Translations under genes and position numbers: made by a program
Notes under the pieces: model-generated
Told to the model about the DNA's origin: nothing
What the model saw: the letters and a program-made list of their open reading frames with translations, nothing else
Databases searched by the model: none
From: Thiosocius sp963753845
GTDB taxonomy: Bacteria; Pseudomonadota; Gammaproteobacteria; Chromatiales; Chromatiaceae
Length of the DNA stretch: 64,000 nt
Assembly (NCBI GenBank): GCA_963753845.1
Contig: CAVWEI010000036.1
Location: 232,815-296,814, forward strand
Direction of reading: 5' to 3'
Shown here: piece after piece, positions 55,090 through 64,000 of the stretch
Layout of the letters: the number at the start of each line of letters is the position of its first letter
Position numbering within the stretch: position 1 is the first letter of the stretch

Positions 55090-56757
55090 TCATTCCTGAT
55101 CACCTGCCGCCGGCCTGCCGACCAGGTAACCCTGGATGTAGTCGCAGCCTTCGGCGGCAAGGAAGTCCTTCTGCGCCATGGTCTCGACCCCTTCTCCAAC
55201 GACCGCCATATCCAGCGCATGCGCGAGACGGATGATGGCCTGGACAAGCTTTTCATCGTTGCGGTCCTTGCCGATATCCGCGATGAACGATTGGTCGATC
55301 TTGATGTAGTCGAATGGAAAGCGCCGCAGGTGGCTGAGCGAGGCCTGGCCCGATCCGAAGTCGTCCAGCGCGATCCGCACCCCGCGCCGCTTCAACTCGT
55401 GCAGCACGCGCGCCGCCGACTTTAGATCGATCTCGAGGGTGTCCTCGGTGATCTCGAGAATCAGGTGGTCGGGCATCAGCCGGCCCTCGTCGAACCGCTT
55501 CAAGAGGCGTTGGGAAAAGGCCTCGTCGTGCAGCAGCCGGGCGCTAAGATTGATCGAGAGCACGGCGTCTTTCGTGGGGCGGCTTGCCTGGATCCGGTCG
55601 AGCGCCCAGTCACTGATGTTCTTGCAAAGGCCGGCATCCGCAAGTGCATCCATGAACGAGGCCGGTTGCAGCATGCCCTGTTCCTCGTGCGGCCAGCGCA
55701 GCAGCGATTCGTAGCAGTGCACACGGCCATCGCTCATCGCCACGATCGGCTGGAAATGCAGCTCCAGCTTGTGTTCGCGCACCGCTGCGCGCAGCTCGTT
55801 TTCCAGGGCGTGCCGTGCAGCGGCCCCCTTGGTGAGCTCATCGCTGACGTAGCGGTAGCTGGAGCCCTCGCCCTGCTTGGCCGCATACATGGCGGCATCC
55901 GCCTGCTGGATCAGGTGGTCGGCTTCGACACCGTCATCGGGCGCGACCGCGATCCCGATCGAGGCGCGACTGTAGAACAGGTGGCCACCGAACGCGTAAG
56001 GCCGCTGGATGGCGCTCAGCGATTTCTCGGCCAGGCGGCTCATCTCGTCGCGTTCGTGCAGGTTCTCCAGCAGTATCGCGAATTCATCGCCACCGAATCT
56101 TGCTATCAGGTCGTCCTGGCGGAATACCTTGACCAGGCGCCGGCTGATCTCCACAAGGACCTGGTCGCCGACGCTGTGTCCATAGCTGTCGTTGACCTGT
56201 TTGAAGCGGTCGAGGTCCATGAACAGCAGGCCTACCAGCGTGCCGTGTTGTTTTGCCGATTCGATCGCCTCCGCCAGGCGACGGTGGAAAAGCGCCCGAT
56301 TTGGCAGCCCGGTCAGGGTGTCGTGGTGGATCAGGTGATCGAGTTGCCGTTCGCGCTCGTGGAGCCGGGCCTGCATATCGACGCAGGCGCTGATCAGCCC
56401 GCGTGTTTCGCTGACCACCGTGACCTTCGCCAGCAGGGTGTCCGCGTTGCCGCTGCTGCTCCTGAGGGCGGCGGCGAGCGTGCGGATCGGTCTCAGGATC
56501 AGCCGCTCAAGACCGAGATGGCCGGCAAGGCCCAACAACAGAAAAAGACCGAGGGCGGCAAGCAGGACCACGCCCGGACCAGGTGCGTCGGCCGCGCCAG
56601 TGTGGGTTGTGGAAACGAGGTGACGGTAGGCTAGCGCAATGAGTGTGGCGAACAATACCGCCAGCACCGAAACGATCAGCGCATAGCGTACGCGGTAGCC
56701 CGGCAGCTGCCCCCCCGTCTCCATGTCACGCGATTTTGGCTTGTCGATGGTCGCCAT
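55090..56757 (-). CDS. membrane-anchored GGDEF-EAL protein with ESL variant
   Basis: 555 residues from ATG 56757. Two transmembrane helices near the N-terminus (about 25-45 and 62-82) enclose a short periplasmic loop, followed by a HAMP-like linker (LILRPIRTLAAALR). The GGDEF domain is intact (GGDEF, with RQDD inhibitory site five residues before). In the EAL domain the signature is ESL (CYESLLRW), but SINLSARLL, LEITEDTLE, ALDDFGSG, YIKIDQSF and GEGVETMAQ are present, so phosphodiesterase activity may survive. Upstream lies the YkgJ-type gene, whose stop is 32 bases before this start. Net activity is uncertain. Confidence 0.9.
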   Translation of the reverse strand: MATIDKPKSRDMETGGQLPGYRVRYALIVSVLAVLFATLIALAYRHLVSTTHTGAADAPGPGVVLLAALGLFLLLGLAGHLGLERLILRPIRTLAAALRSSSGNADTLLAKVTVVSETRGLISACVDMQARLHERERQLDHLIHHDTLTGLPNRALFHRRLAEAIESAKQHGTLVGLLFMDLDRFKQVNDSYGHSVGDQVLVEISRRLVKVFRQDDLIARFGGDEFAILLENLHERDEMSRLAEKSLSAIQRPYAFGGHLFYSRASIGIAVAPDDGVEADHLIQQADAAMYAAKQGEGSSYRYVSDELTKGAAARHALENELRAAVREHKLELHFQPIVAMSDGRVHCYESLLRWPHEEQGMLQPASFMDALADAGLCKNISDWALDRIQASRPTKDAVLSINLSARLLHDEAFSQRLLKRFDEGRLMPDHLILEITEDTLEIDLKSAARVLHELKRRGVRIALDDFGSGQASLSHLRRFPFDYIKIDQSFIADIGKDRNDEKLVQAIIRLAHALDMAVVGEGVETMAQKDFLAAEGCDYIQGYLVGRPAAGDQE

Positions 56758-56789
56758 CGTCCGGACTTTGCATTGGCCGGGCAGCCGGA

Positions 56790-57170
56790 TCAAGCATCCC
56801 AGCGCCTGAACCGGTGGCGGCAATAGTCCAGGAGTTCGGCGTAGTTGCGAAAATGATGGCTGAAATGCGTCTCGGCGGGCTCGTCGAACTCGCACCAGTC
56901 GCTGCTGTATTCGCGACAGACTTGCGGGCGGCGTTCGTAGATGCCGCAGGTGCCGCCTGGCTGCAGGTGCTCACAGCGGCCGCGGATGAGCAGGTACCAG
57001 CCATCCTTGTCGCGGTATACCTCCACGCCCTCGTGCGAGACCTGCCACAGCACGTGATCGAAGTCGGCCTTGGAGCGCAGGGGGCCCAATGCCTCGGTGG
57101 TGTAGGTGCAGCAGGTGGAGCCAAGGCAGCGGTCGCATTTGTTCCCGACTGCGCCGCCCGGTTCACTCAT
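56790..57170 (-). CDS. YkgJ-family cysteine-cluster protein
   Basis: 126 residues. The cysteines are arranged as CDRC, CC near residue 20, then RCEHLQPGGTCGIYERRPQVCREY and DWC, the pattern of the YkgJ / CxxCxxCC zinc- or iron-sulfur-binding family. It is soluble and cytoplasmic. The ATG overlaps the rhlB stop (ATGA), so it is translationally coupled to the helicase. The biochemical role of the family is not established, though it is widespread. All the expected cysteines are present. Confidence 0.85.
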   Translation of the reverse strand: MSEPGGAVGNKCDRCLGSTCCTYTTEALGPLRSKADFDHVLWQVSHEGVEVYRDKDGWYLLIRGRCEHLQPGGTCGIYERRPQVCREYSSDWCEFDEPAETHFSHHFRNYAELLDYCRHRFRRWDA

Positions 57171-58498
57171 GCCGGCGCTGAACCGCCGGCCGCGGGGTTG
57201 CGCCTGCGGCGTCTGGGTGGCTTGCCACCGCCCGGCCCTGAGCCGTGCCGCTGGTTGCGGCCTCCGCCGTCGCGGCGCTCGAGCCGGTCGGCCTTGTCGA
57301 TCCGGACCCGGCTGCGGGGGTCGACGTCGGCCAGCAGCTCGGGGTTCACCTGTTGAACGGGAATCTTGTGCCCGATGAACTTTTCGATATCGGGAAAGGA
57401 AAAGGCATAGGTCTCGCAGGCGAACGATATGGCATCGCCCTCGGCGCCGGCGCGCGCCGTGCGTCCGATACGGTGCACATAATCTTCGGCCTCATCCGGC
57501 AGGTCGTAATTGATGACATGGGTCACCGCGTCGATGTGTAGCCCACGCGCCGCCACGTCCGTAGCCACCAGCACCGAGACCTCGCCGCCGGAAAAACGTT
57601 TGAGCAGGCTCATGCGCTTCTTTTGCGGCACGTCACCCGACAGGATCGCCGCCTTGTGGCCGTTGCCCTCGAGATAACCCCAGACCTTGTCCGCCTCGCG
57701 CTTGGTATTGATGAACACGATGACGCGCGCGTCTTCGAGTTTGTTCATCAGGCCGATCAGCAACGGGATCTTCTCGTCGTTGGCGACCATGTATGCAGTC
57801 TCCCGCACCTTGTCGGCGGTAATCTGGTCGGATTCGACGACGACCTTTTCCGGGTTGTTCATATGTTCGTAGGCGAGCTCGATCACACGGTACGAAAGCG
57901 TCGCGGAGAACAGCATTCCCTGGCGGTCTGCCGGGGGCGGACAATGCCTGAGCAGGTAGCGGATGTCCTTGATGAAACCGAGGTCGAACATGCGGTCCGC
58001 CTCGTCGAGCACCAGGGTCTGTATGGCGCGCAGGTCGAACACATGCTGCTTGAAGTAATCGATGATGCGCCCCGGGGTGCCGATCAGGATGTCGACGCCA
58101 TCCTCGATCGCCTTGCGCTGGGTATCGTAGCCGGTGCCACCGTATGCGACCCGCACCTTGAGCCCGGTGTGGCCGGCCAGGACACAGGCGTCGTCGTAGA
58201 TCTGGATCGCCAGTTCACGGGTCGGTGCCAGCATCAGGGAACGCGGCTGGTTCTGCCGGCGCGACAGTTCGGCGGGTTCCTGGTCGAGCAGATGCAGCGT
58301 CGCCAGCAGGAAGGCGGCGGTTTTGCCTGTCCCGGTCTGTGCCTGGCCGGCCAGGTCGCGGCCATCCAGCGCGATCGGCAGTGTTTCCGCCTGGATCGGC
58401 GTGCAGTATTCAAAGCCGGCGTCCCGCACGCCGTCCATGATCGCTTCTGAGAACGGGAAGCTGTCGAATCGTGTTTTAGTAAGATGTTTTTCACTCAT
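57167..58498 (-). CDS. rhlB: DEAD-box RNA helicase RhlB
   Basis: 443 residues from ATG 58498; an upstream TTG is less likely. The full motif set is present: Q motif around FEYCTPIQAETLP, Walker A AQTGTGKTAAF, PTRELAIQI, TPGRIIDYF, DEAD in VLDEADRMFDLGF, SAT in LFSATL, VIVFINTKRE, ATDVAARGLH and HRIGRTARAG. The C-terminal tail is Arg/Gly-rich and basic, as in RhlB, for RNA and RNase E contact in the degradosome. Its divergent position from trxA and rho is the arrangement seen across Gammaproteobacteria and supports the RhlB rather than RhlE assignment. Confidence 0.93.
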   Translation of the reverse strand: MSEKHLTKTRFDSFPFSEAIMDGVRDAGFEYCTPIQAETLPIALDGRDLAGQAQTGTGKTAAFLLATLHLLDQEPAELSRRQNQPRSLMLAPTRELAIQIYDDACVLAGHTGLKVRVAYGGTGYDTQRKAIEDGVDILIGTPGRIIDYFKQHVFDLRAIQTLVLDEADRMFDLGFIKDIRYLLRHCPPPADRQGMLFSATLSYRVIELAYEHMNNPEKVVVESDQITADKVRETAYMVANDEKIPLLIGLMNKLEDARVIVFINTKREADKVWGYLEGNGHKAAILSGDVPQKKRMSLLKRFSGGEVSVLVATDVAARGLHIDAVTHVINYDLPDEAEDYVHRIGRTARAGAEGDAISFACETYAFSFPDIEKFIGHKIPVQQVNPELLADVDPRSRVRIDKADRLERRDGGGRNQRHGSGPGGGKPPRRRRRNPAAGGSAPA

Positions 58499-58689
58499 GG
58501 CGCGCAAGCATACCCGAATTCCCGTCCTTGAAATGCCCCGGGGCTTGAATTAAGCGCCCCGATGGGCTGAAATGCCGCTATCTGCGCGGAAGGCCTTGGC
58601 CTGGCAACGAGAAATGTGGGCTTCTCCCATGCTATGGGCACCCGACCGGAGGCCTTTCCCTGAATTCCGAAATCATCTGGAGACAGTCA

Positions 58690-59017
58690 GTGAGTGACAA
58701 GATCGTTCATGTTACGGACGACAATTTCGAGAGTGAAGTATTGCAGTCAGTCGGAGCCCGTCCTGGTGGACTACTGGGCCGAGTGGTGCGGCCCCTGCAA
58801 AATGATCGCGCCGGTTCTGGACGAGATTTCCGCCGAATACGCGGGCAAAGTTAAGATCGCGAAACTGAACATCGACGACAATCCCAACACACCGCCCCGT
58901 TACGGTATCCGCGGTATCCCGACCCTGATGCTGTTCAAGGGCGGCGAGGTCGAGGCGACCAAGGTCGGTGCGGTATCCAAGTCGCAACTGACGGCCTTTA
59001 TCGACAGCAACCTTTGA
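58690..59017 (+). CDS. trxA: thioredoxin 1 (one +1 frameshift near the N-terminus)
   Basis: Thioredoxin of 108 residues if one extra base at about 58744-58751 is removed. The first frame, from GTG 58690 (GGAG upstream), reads SDKIVHVTDDNFESEVLQS; the next frame continues SEPVLVDYWAEWCGPCKMIA to the stop. The redox site WCGPCK, the buried Asp in LVDYWAEWC and the cis-Pro in RGIPTLMLF are intact. The protein reduces cytoplasmic disulfides. As trxA is conserved and this locus (rhlB / trxA / rho) is standard, a real inactivating insertion is unlikely and an assembly error is the better reading. Confidence 0.9.
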
Positions 59018-59026
59018 GTGGTCAGG

Positions 59027-59056
59027 CGGCGCCCGGGCAGGGCGCCGTGTTTTTTG
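59027..59056 (+). terminator. rho-independent terminator after trxA
   Basis: A 7-base GC stem (CGGCGCC / GGCGCCG) with a 7-base loop, followed by TGTTTTTTG. It starts ten bases after the trxA stop and should end the trxA transcript, leaving rho to its own promoter in the 146 bases that follow. Confidence 0.8.
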
Positions 59057-59202
59057 ATGCTGGACGCACGCGAAACGCGTGCTAAACTCCAGCCAAGTGC
59101 CACCCCGGCCCTTCTTCCTACCGATTTTTTCAAGCATAAATGGCGCCTTCGTGCCTCTCCCCGAACAATTCCGACAGAACGAACGTGTTCCCAAGGCTGG
59201 AC

Positions 59203-60468
<1,266 letters not shown>

Positions 60469-60494
60469 TTGTCCGGCCCGGGTGGAGAACTGCC

Positions 60495-60562
60495 GGTCCG
60501 TACGTCGGGCTGAGCCCGCCGCCAATGTCGGGCAAAGCCGGACCTTCCCGCTGATCTCTGGG
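60495..60562. repeat. palindromic 68-base repeat, copy 1
   Basis: A 68-base unit beginning GGTCCGTA, containing GGGCTGAGCCCG and GTCGGGCAAAGCC, and ending CTGATCTCTGGG. It resembles copy 2 at 60669-60736 over the whole length, but its inner hairpins are less perfect. REP-like elements of this kind are common in intergenic regions of gammaproteobacteria. Confidence 0.65.
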
Positions 60563-60668
60563 AAAACATGGACGCAGGGTACGCGGAGGAGCGCAGAGTT
60601 CTGTTGTGATTTGATGCCACCTCAGCACATTGTTTCCAGATCCATCGCCCATCGGATCGAGCAGCGCA

Positions 60669-60736
60669 GGTCCGTAGGGCGGGCTGCGCCCGCCGAAAAT
60701 GTCGGGCAAAGCCCGACCTACCAGCCGATCTCTGGG
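60669..60736. repeat. palindromic 68-base repeat, copy 2
   Basis: Same 68-base unit as copy 1, 174 bases further on. It contains two clean hairpins, GGCGGGC-TGC-GCCCGCC and GTCGGGC-AAA-GCCCGAC, and ends CCGATCTCTGGG, 14 bases before murU. The pair could act as a transcription or mRNA-stability boundary between rho and murU. Confidence 0.7.
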
Positions 60737-60750
60737 GCCCGGACTGAGTT

Positions 60751-61446
60751 GTGTCTCGGAAGCCAGCGATAAGCACCGCCATGATCCTCGCCGCAGGTCG
60801 CGGCGAACGCATGCGCCCCCTCACCGACCACACGCCCAAGCCCCTGCTGCCGGTGGCTGGCAAGCCGCTGATCCTGTGGCACGTCGAGCGCCTGGCGCAG
60901 GCCGGCATACTCGACCTGGTGATCAATCATGCGCACCTCGGTGAGCAGATCGAGGATGCCCTCGGTGACGGTTCGGCCTGGGGTGTGCACATACGCTATT
61001 CGGCCGAAGGCGAGGGCCGGGCGCTCGAAACCGGGGGCGGCATCTTTCGTGCCCTGCCGCTGCTGGACCACCAGCCTTTCCTGGTCATCAACGCAGATGT
61101 CTGGTGCGACGTCGGCCTGGGCCGGCTGGGACTCGCAGCCTCCGACCTGGCGCACCTGGTGATGGTCGACAATCCGGCACATCACCCCGAAGGTGACTTT
61201 CACCTCGCCCGCGGTCGTCTGCATGTTCAGGGGCAGCCGAGGCTGACCTACAGCGGCATCGGCGTGTATTCGCCGGACCTTTTTGCGGGCTGCGAGGCGG
61301 GCGCCTTCCCGCTGGCACCCCTGCTGCGCGAGGCAATGACTGCCGGAAGGGTCAGCGGCGAACATCATCGCGGGCGTTGGGTCGATGTCGGCACCCCGCA
61401 GCGACTGGCCGAACTCGAGCGCACGCTTAACGCACAAAGCGGTTAA
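60751..61446 (+). CDS. murU: N-acetylmuramate alpha-1-phosphate uridylyltransferase MurU
   Basis: 231 residues from GTG 60751 (ATG 60781, ten codons in, is an alternative closer to the family start). It makes UDP-MurNAc from MurNAc-1-phosphate in the cell-wall recycling bypass known from Pseudomonas. The nucleotidyltransferase signature AMILAAGRGERMRPLT with TPKPLLPVAGKPLI, FLVINADVWCDVG (metal-binding Asp), METGGGIF-like ALETGGGIFRALP and SGEHHRGRWVDVGTPQRL match MurU specifically. In pseudomonads it pairs with amgK; no amgK lies in the visible flank (rho is upstream). The next gene starts 10 bases after its stop, so an operon with the ligase is likely. Confidence 0.9.
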   Translation: MSRKPAISTAMILAAGRGERMRPLTDHTPKPLLPVAGKPLILWHVERLAQAGILDLVINHAHLGEQIEDALGDGSAWGVHIRYSAEGEGRALETGGGIFRALPLLDHQPFLVINADVWCDVGLGRLGLAASDLAHLVMVDNPAHHPEGDFHLARGRLHVQGQPRLTYSGIGVYSPDLFAGCEAGAFPLAPLLREAMTAGRVSGEHHRGRWVDVGTPQRLAELERTLNAQSG

Positions 61447-61456
61447 TCTTGCCCCT

Positions 61457-62878
61457 ATGGGACAGGAGATCACCGACAGCGAGTTCGATGAATCGGCCTT
61501 CGTCGAGTTTCGGCGGCGCCTGGACGAAGAGACGGCGCTGTTGGGGGACTGGATGGCGCAGGGGCGGCTGCGATCCCGGGAGCGTCGTTTCGGGTTCGAG
61601 ATCGAGGGCTGGCTGATCGACGCGGCCGCACGGCCCGCAGCCCGGAACCAGGCGTTTCTCGAGGCCGTGAACGATCCGCTGGTGGTGCCGGAATTGGCGC
61701 GCTTCAATTTCGAGATCAACTCCGACCCGCTGACCCTGGCAGCGGGTGCGCTGGATAAGATGCATGACGCCCTGCTGGTGCGCTGGCGGCGTTGTGAAGC
61801 GGCGGCGGGCCAGCTCGGCCTGCGCCCGCTGTTGACCGGAATCCTGCCGACCGTGCGCGCCGGTGACCTGTCGCTCGAGAGCATGTCGCCGCTGCGGCGT
61901 TACCTGGCGATCAACGAGCAGGTGTTTCGGCTGCGCCGCGGTGAGCCGATCACAGTGGATATCCAGGGGGCCGAGCACCTGCAGCACCGGCACGACGACG
62001 TGATGCTCGAGGCCGGGACCACCTCGCTGCAGATCCATGTCCAGGTGGATGCCGCCGAGGCCGCACGCGCGTTCAACGTGTGCAAGATGATCTCGGCGAT
62101 CACGGTTGGGGCCGCTGCAAATTCGCCTTTCCTGTTCGGACGCCAGCTCTGGCATGAGACCCGGATCCCGCTGTTCGAGCAGGCGGTGTCGGTGGGCGCG
62201 AGCGACTACAGCAAGCGGGTGACCTTCGGCATCGCGTACACTCGCGACAGTATCATGGAGTGTTTCGAGGCCAACCGGGCCAGGTTCCCCGTGATTCTTC
62301 CGGACCTGATCGATGCAACACCGGATCAACTGGCCCATCTGCGGCTGCACAATGGCACCATCTGGCGCTGGAACCGCCCATTGATCGGTTTCGACGAGGA
62401 AGGCGCACCGCATTGCCGTATCGAACACCGGGTGGTGGCCGCGGGCCCGACGCCGCGTGACGCGATAGCCAATACGGCACTGTTTCTGGGCCTGTTCGAG
62501 GCCCTGATGCGTTCGTCACAGCCGTTGGAGACGCTGTTGCCCTTTGCAGTGGCACATGACAATTTTTACGCTGCCGCCAGGCATGGCCTGAAGGCCCCGG
62601 TACGCTGGCTGGATGGCAGGACATCCAGTCTTGCCGAGCTGTTGCTGCAACAGTTGCTGGGCACGGCATCCGAAGGGCTGCTGCTGGCCGGTCTGGCCCA
62701 GACAGAGGTCGAAAGTTGGCTGGGTCTGATCCGCGAACGCGTGCAGCGGGAAATGACGGGCGCGGATTGGCAGATAGCCTGGGTGGCGCGGCATGGCCGG
62801 GACTTTGCCGCGCTGGTGGATGCATATGCACAAAGACAGGCCGGCAATGTGCCTGTCCACGAATGGAGCCTGAAGTGA
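61457..62878 (+). CDS. GCS2-type glutamate-cysteine ligase family protein
   Basis: 473 residues from ATG 61457. It belongs to the carboxylate-amine ligase / glutamate-cysteine ligase 2 superfamily: FGFEIEGWLID is the first ATP/Mg-binding strand, RFNFEINSDP follows, GTTSLQIHVQVDAAEAARAF contains the conserved His strand, and ANSPFLFGRQLWHETRIPLFEQ the C-terminal block. It should join a carboxylate (often glutamate) to an amine in an ATP-dependent reaction, but members of this branch are mostly uncharacterised, so the substrate is open. The next gene overlaps its stop, so the two are translationally coupled. Confidence 0.75.
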   Translation: MGQEITDSEFDESAFVEFRRRLDEETALLGDWMAQGRLRSRERRFGFEIEGWLIDAAARPAARNQAFLEAVNDPLVVPELARFNFEINSDPLTLAAGALDKMHDALLVRWRRCEAAAGQLGLRPLLTGILPTVRAGDLSLESMSPLRRYLAINEQVFRLRRGEPITVDIQGAEHLQHRHDDVMLEAGTTSLQIHVQVDAAEAARAFNVCKMISAITVGAAANSPFLFGRQLWHETRIPLFEQAVSVGASDYSKRVTFGIAYTRDSIMECFEANRARFPVILPDLIDATPDQLAHLRLHNGTIWRWNRPLIGFDEEGAPHCRIEHRVVAAGPTPRDAIANTALFLGLFEALMRSSQPLETLLPFAVAHDNFYAAARHGLKAPVRWLDGRTSSLAELLLQQLLGTASEGLLLAGLAQTEVESWLGLIRERVQREMTGADWQIAWVARHGRDFAALVDAYAQRQAGNVPVHEWSLK

Positions 62879-63915
62879 GCGAGTTGTTGCAAGAATTCGA
62901 AGAGATGCCACTTTCCCTGCTGGATACCCGGGCCGATGGCCTGCACGAGGTACTCGGGGGGCCGACGCTGTTTCACCTGCGGGGGCGTCGCGAGCCGGCA
63001 CTCTTTGTTTGCGTGCTTATGCATGGCAACGAAACCAGCGGCTGGGATGCGGTGCGCCAGGTCCTGCGCGGCTTTGTCACCGTCGAGGGACTCGACCTGC
63101 CACGTTCACTGAGCCTGTTTATCGGCAATACAGCGGCTGCACAGCTGGGTGTGAGGCACCTGCCGGATCAGCCGGATTACAACCGTGTCTGGCCCGGAAG
63201 CGAAACCCACGGCACGCCCGAGCATGAATTGATGCGGGCGGTGATGGACCGCATGGCGGACCGGGAGATCTTCGCGTCCGTCGACCTGCACAACAATACC
63301 GGTCTCAATCCGCACTATGCCTGCGTCAACGTGTTGGAGCATCAGTCACTGCATCTTGCGGCGCTGTTTGGCCGTACCGTGGTCTATTTCGTGCGACCGC
63401 GCGGCGTGGCATCCATGGCCATGGCCGCTCTGGGGCCCTCGGTCACCCTCGAGTGCGGCAAAGTGGGACAGTCGCATGGCGTGGAGCATGCAGCTGATTA
63501 TCTGAACGCCTGCCTGCACCTGTCCGAGATCCCCCAGCACGCGGTGGCGAGTCACGACATCGATCTCTACCATACCGTTGCGGTGGTGAGGGTCCCCCCC
63601 GAGGTGCCGTTTTCATTCGGTGACCATGGCGGCGCGATCAGTTTTCCACGCGATCTCGACCGGATGAATTTTCGCGAACTCCCGGTTGGCAGCCTGATCG
63701 CCGAATGTGACACGGGTGGTGAGCAGCCGCTGGATGTGCGTGACGAGCAGGACAGGCAGGTGGCGGCCGATTATTTCGACCTCGAAGAAGGCCGGCTGGT
63801 GACAAGGGTCCCGGTAATGCCCTCGATGCTGACCTGTAATCCGGAGGTCATCCGCCAGGATTGTCTGTGTTACCTGATGGAGAGGTACAACGAACACCTG
63901 GTCGATGCGGGCTGA
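62875..63915 (+). CDS. succinylglutamate desuccinylase / aspartoacylase family hydrolase
   Basis: 346 residues from GTG 62875 (GGAG nine bases upstream); ATG 62863, four codons earlier, is possible. It is a zinc carboxypeptidase-like (M14) enzyme: LMHGNETSGWDAV gives the His and Glu metal ligands, VDLHNNTG the third ligand, and TLECGKVGQ the catalytic-glutamate region. DYNRVWPG fits the AstE/aspartoacylase substrate loop. It should release an acyl group from an N-acyl amino acid. Its coupling to a GCS2-type ligase suggests the pair makes and breaks an acyl-amino acid bond; the substrate is unknown. Confidence 0.8.
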   Translation: MSELLQEFEEMPLSLLDTRADGLHEVLGGPTLFHLRGRREPALFVCVLMHGNETSGWDAVRQVLRGFVTVEGLDLPRSLSLFIGNTAAAQLGVRHLPDQPDYNRVWPGSETHGTPEHELMRAVMDRMADREIFASVDLHNNTGLNPHYACVNVLEHQSLHLAALFGRTVVYFVRPRGVASMAMAALGPSVTLECGKVGQSHGVEHAADYLNACLHLSEIPQHAVASHDIDLYHTVAVVRVPPEVPFSFGDHGGAISFPRDLDRMNFRELPVGSLIAECDTGGEQPLDVRDEQDRQVAADYFDLEEGRLVTRVPVMPSMLTCNPEVIRQDCLCYLMERYNEHLVDAG

Positions 63916-63944
63916 GCCAGCCCGTCTGCACAGGCCGATCCAGG

Positions 63945-64000
63945 TCAGCCGGGCAGCATCATCCCGCGCAGCGTGAAGTAGAGCAACGCGGCGAGCAGCC
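63945..64000 (-). CDS. C-terminal end of a membrane protein, partial
   Basis: The last 18 codons of a minus-strand frame entering from the right edge, reading LLAALLYFTLRGMMLPG before the TGA. The hydrophobic run resembles a final transmembrane helix. Convergent with the aspartoacylase-family gene. Too short to name. Confidence 0.45.
   Translation of the reverse strand, partial: LLAALLYFTLRGMMLPG

Overview
The window is a high-GC chromosomal segment from a gammaproteobacterium. The conserved rhlB / trxA / rho block, a Pseudomonas-type murU, mtgA, cysQ, yrfG and the density of c-di-GMP enzymes and periplasmic cytochromes c point that way; I cannot name a genus. No tRNA, rRNA, CRISPR array, insertion sequence or phage gene was seen.

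Layout. 1-2.6 kb: a partial dgcN-like gene, an alpha/beta hydrolase, an apparent remnant of an AEC transporter and a periplasmic protein with two thioredoxin domains. 3.0-6.6 kb: a three-gene coiled-coil operon around a DUF6384-like membrane protein. 6.6-15.1 kb (minus strand): a tight five-gene operon of four di-heme c-type cytochromes (MauG/RoxA-like) and one lipoprotein. 15.5-22.9 kb: a TIR-domain gene overlapping a giant nSTAND1-membrane-WD40 (14 blades) gene, facing an SH3/DUF4399 gene and a formylglycine-generating-enzyme/OmpA fusion gene. This resembles an NAD-linked conflict or defence module attached to the envelope.

23.3-37.2 kb: a 13.9 kb operon of four giant proteins (about 1105, 1192, 1665 and 651 aa). 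The first looks like the DUF6603 family; I cannot assign a function to the others. This is the best candidate for an undescribed system. 37-45 kb: a glycosyltransferase, a universal stress protein, an operon of an acetolactate-synthase-like enzyme, a glycosyltransferase-like protein and a PaaK/CapK-like adenylate-forming enzyme, then KDPG aldolase. 45-57 kb: isoaspartyl peptidase, three GGDEF proteins (two also with EAL), MtgA, a second double-thioredoxin protein translationally coupled to CysQ, and YrfG. 57-64 kb: YkgJ-type protein, rhlB, trxA, rho, a pair of palindromic repeats, then murU, a GCS2-type ligase and an aspartoacylase-family hydrolase.

An important caveat: five genes (three of the four giant genes, the acetolactate-synthase-like gene and trxA) are each split by exactly one extra base. 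In every case removing one base restores a whole-codon ORF; for trxA it restores the standard 108 aa. Uncorrected single-base insertions in the assembly are the simplest explanation, so these genes are annotated at full length across the shift.
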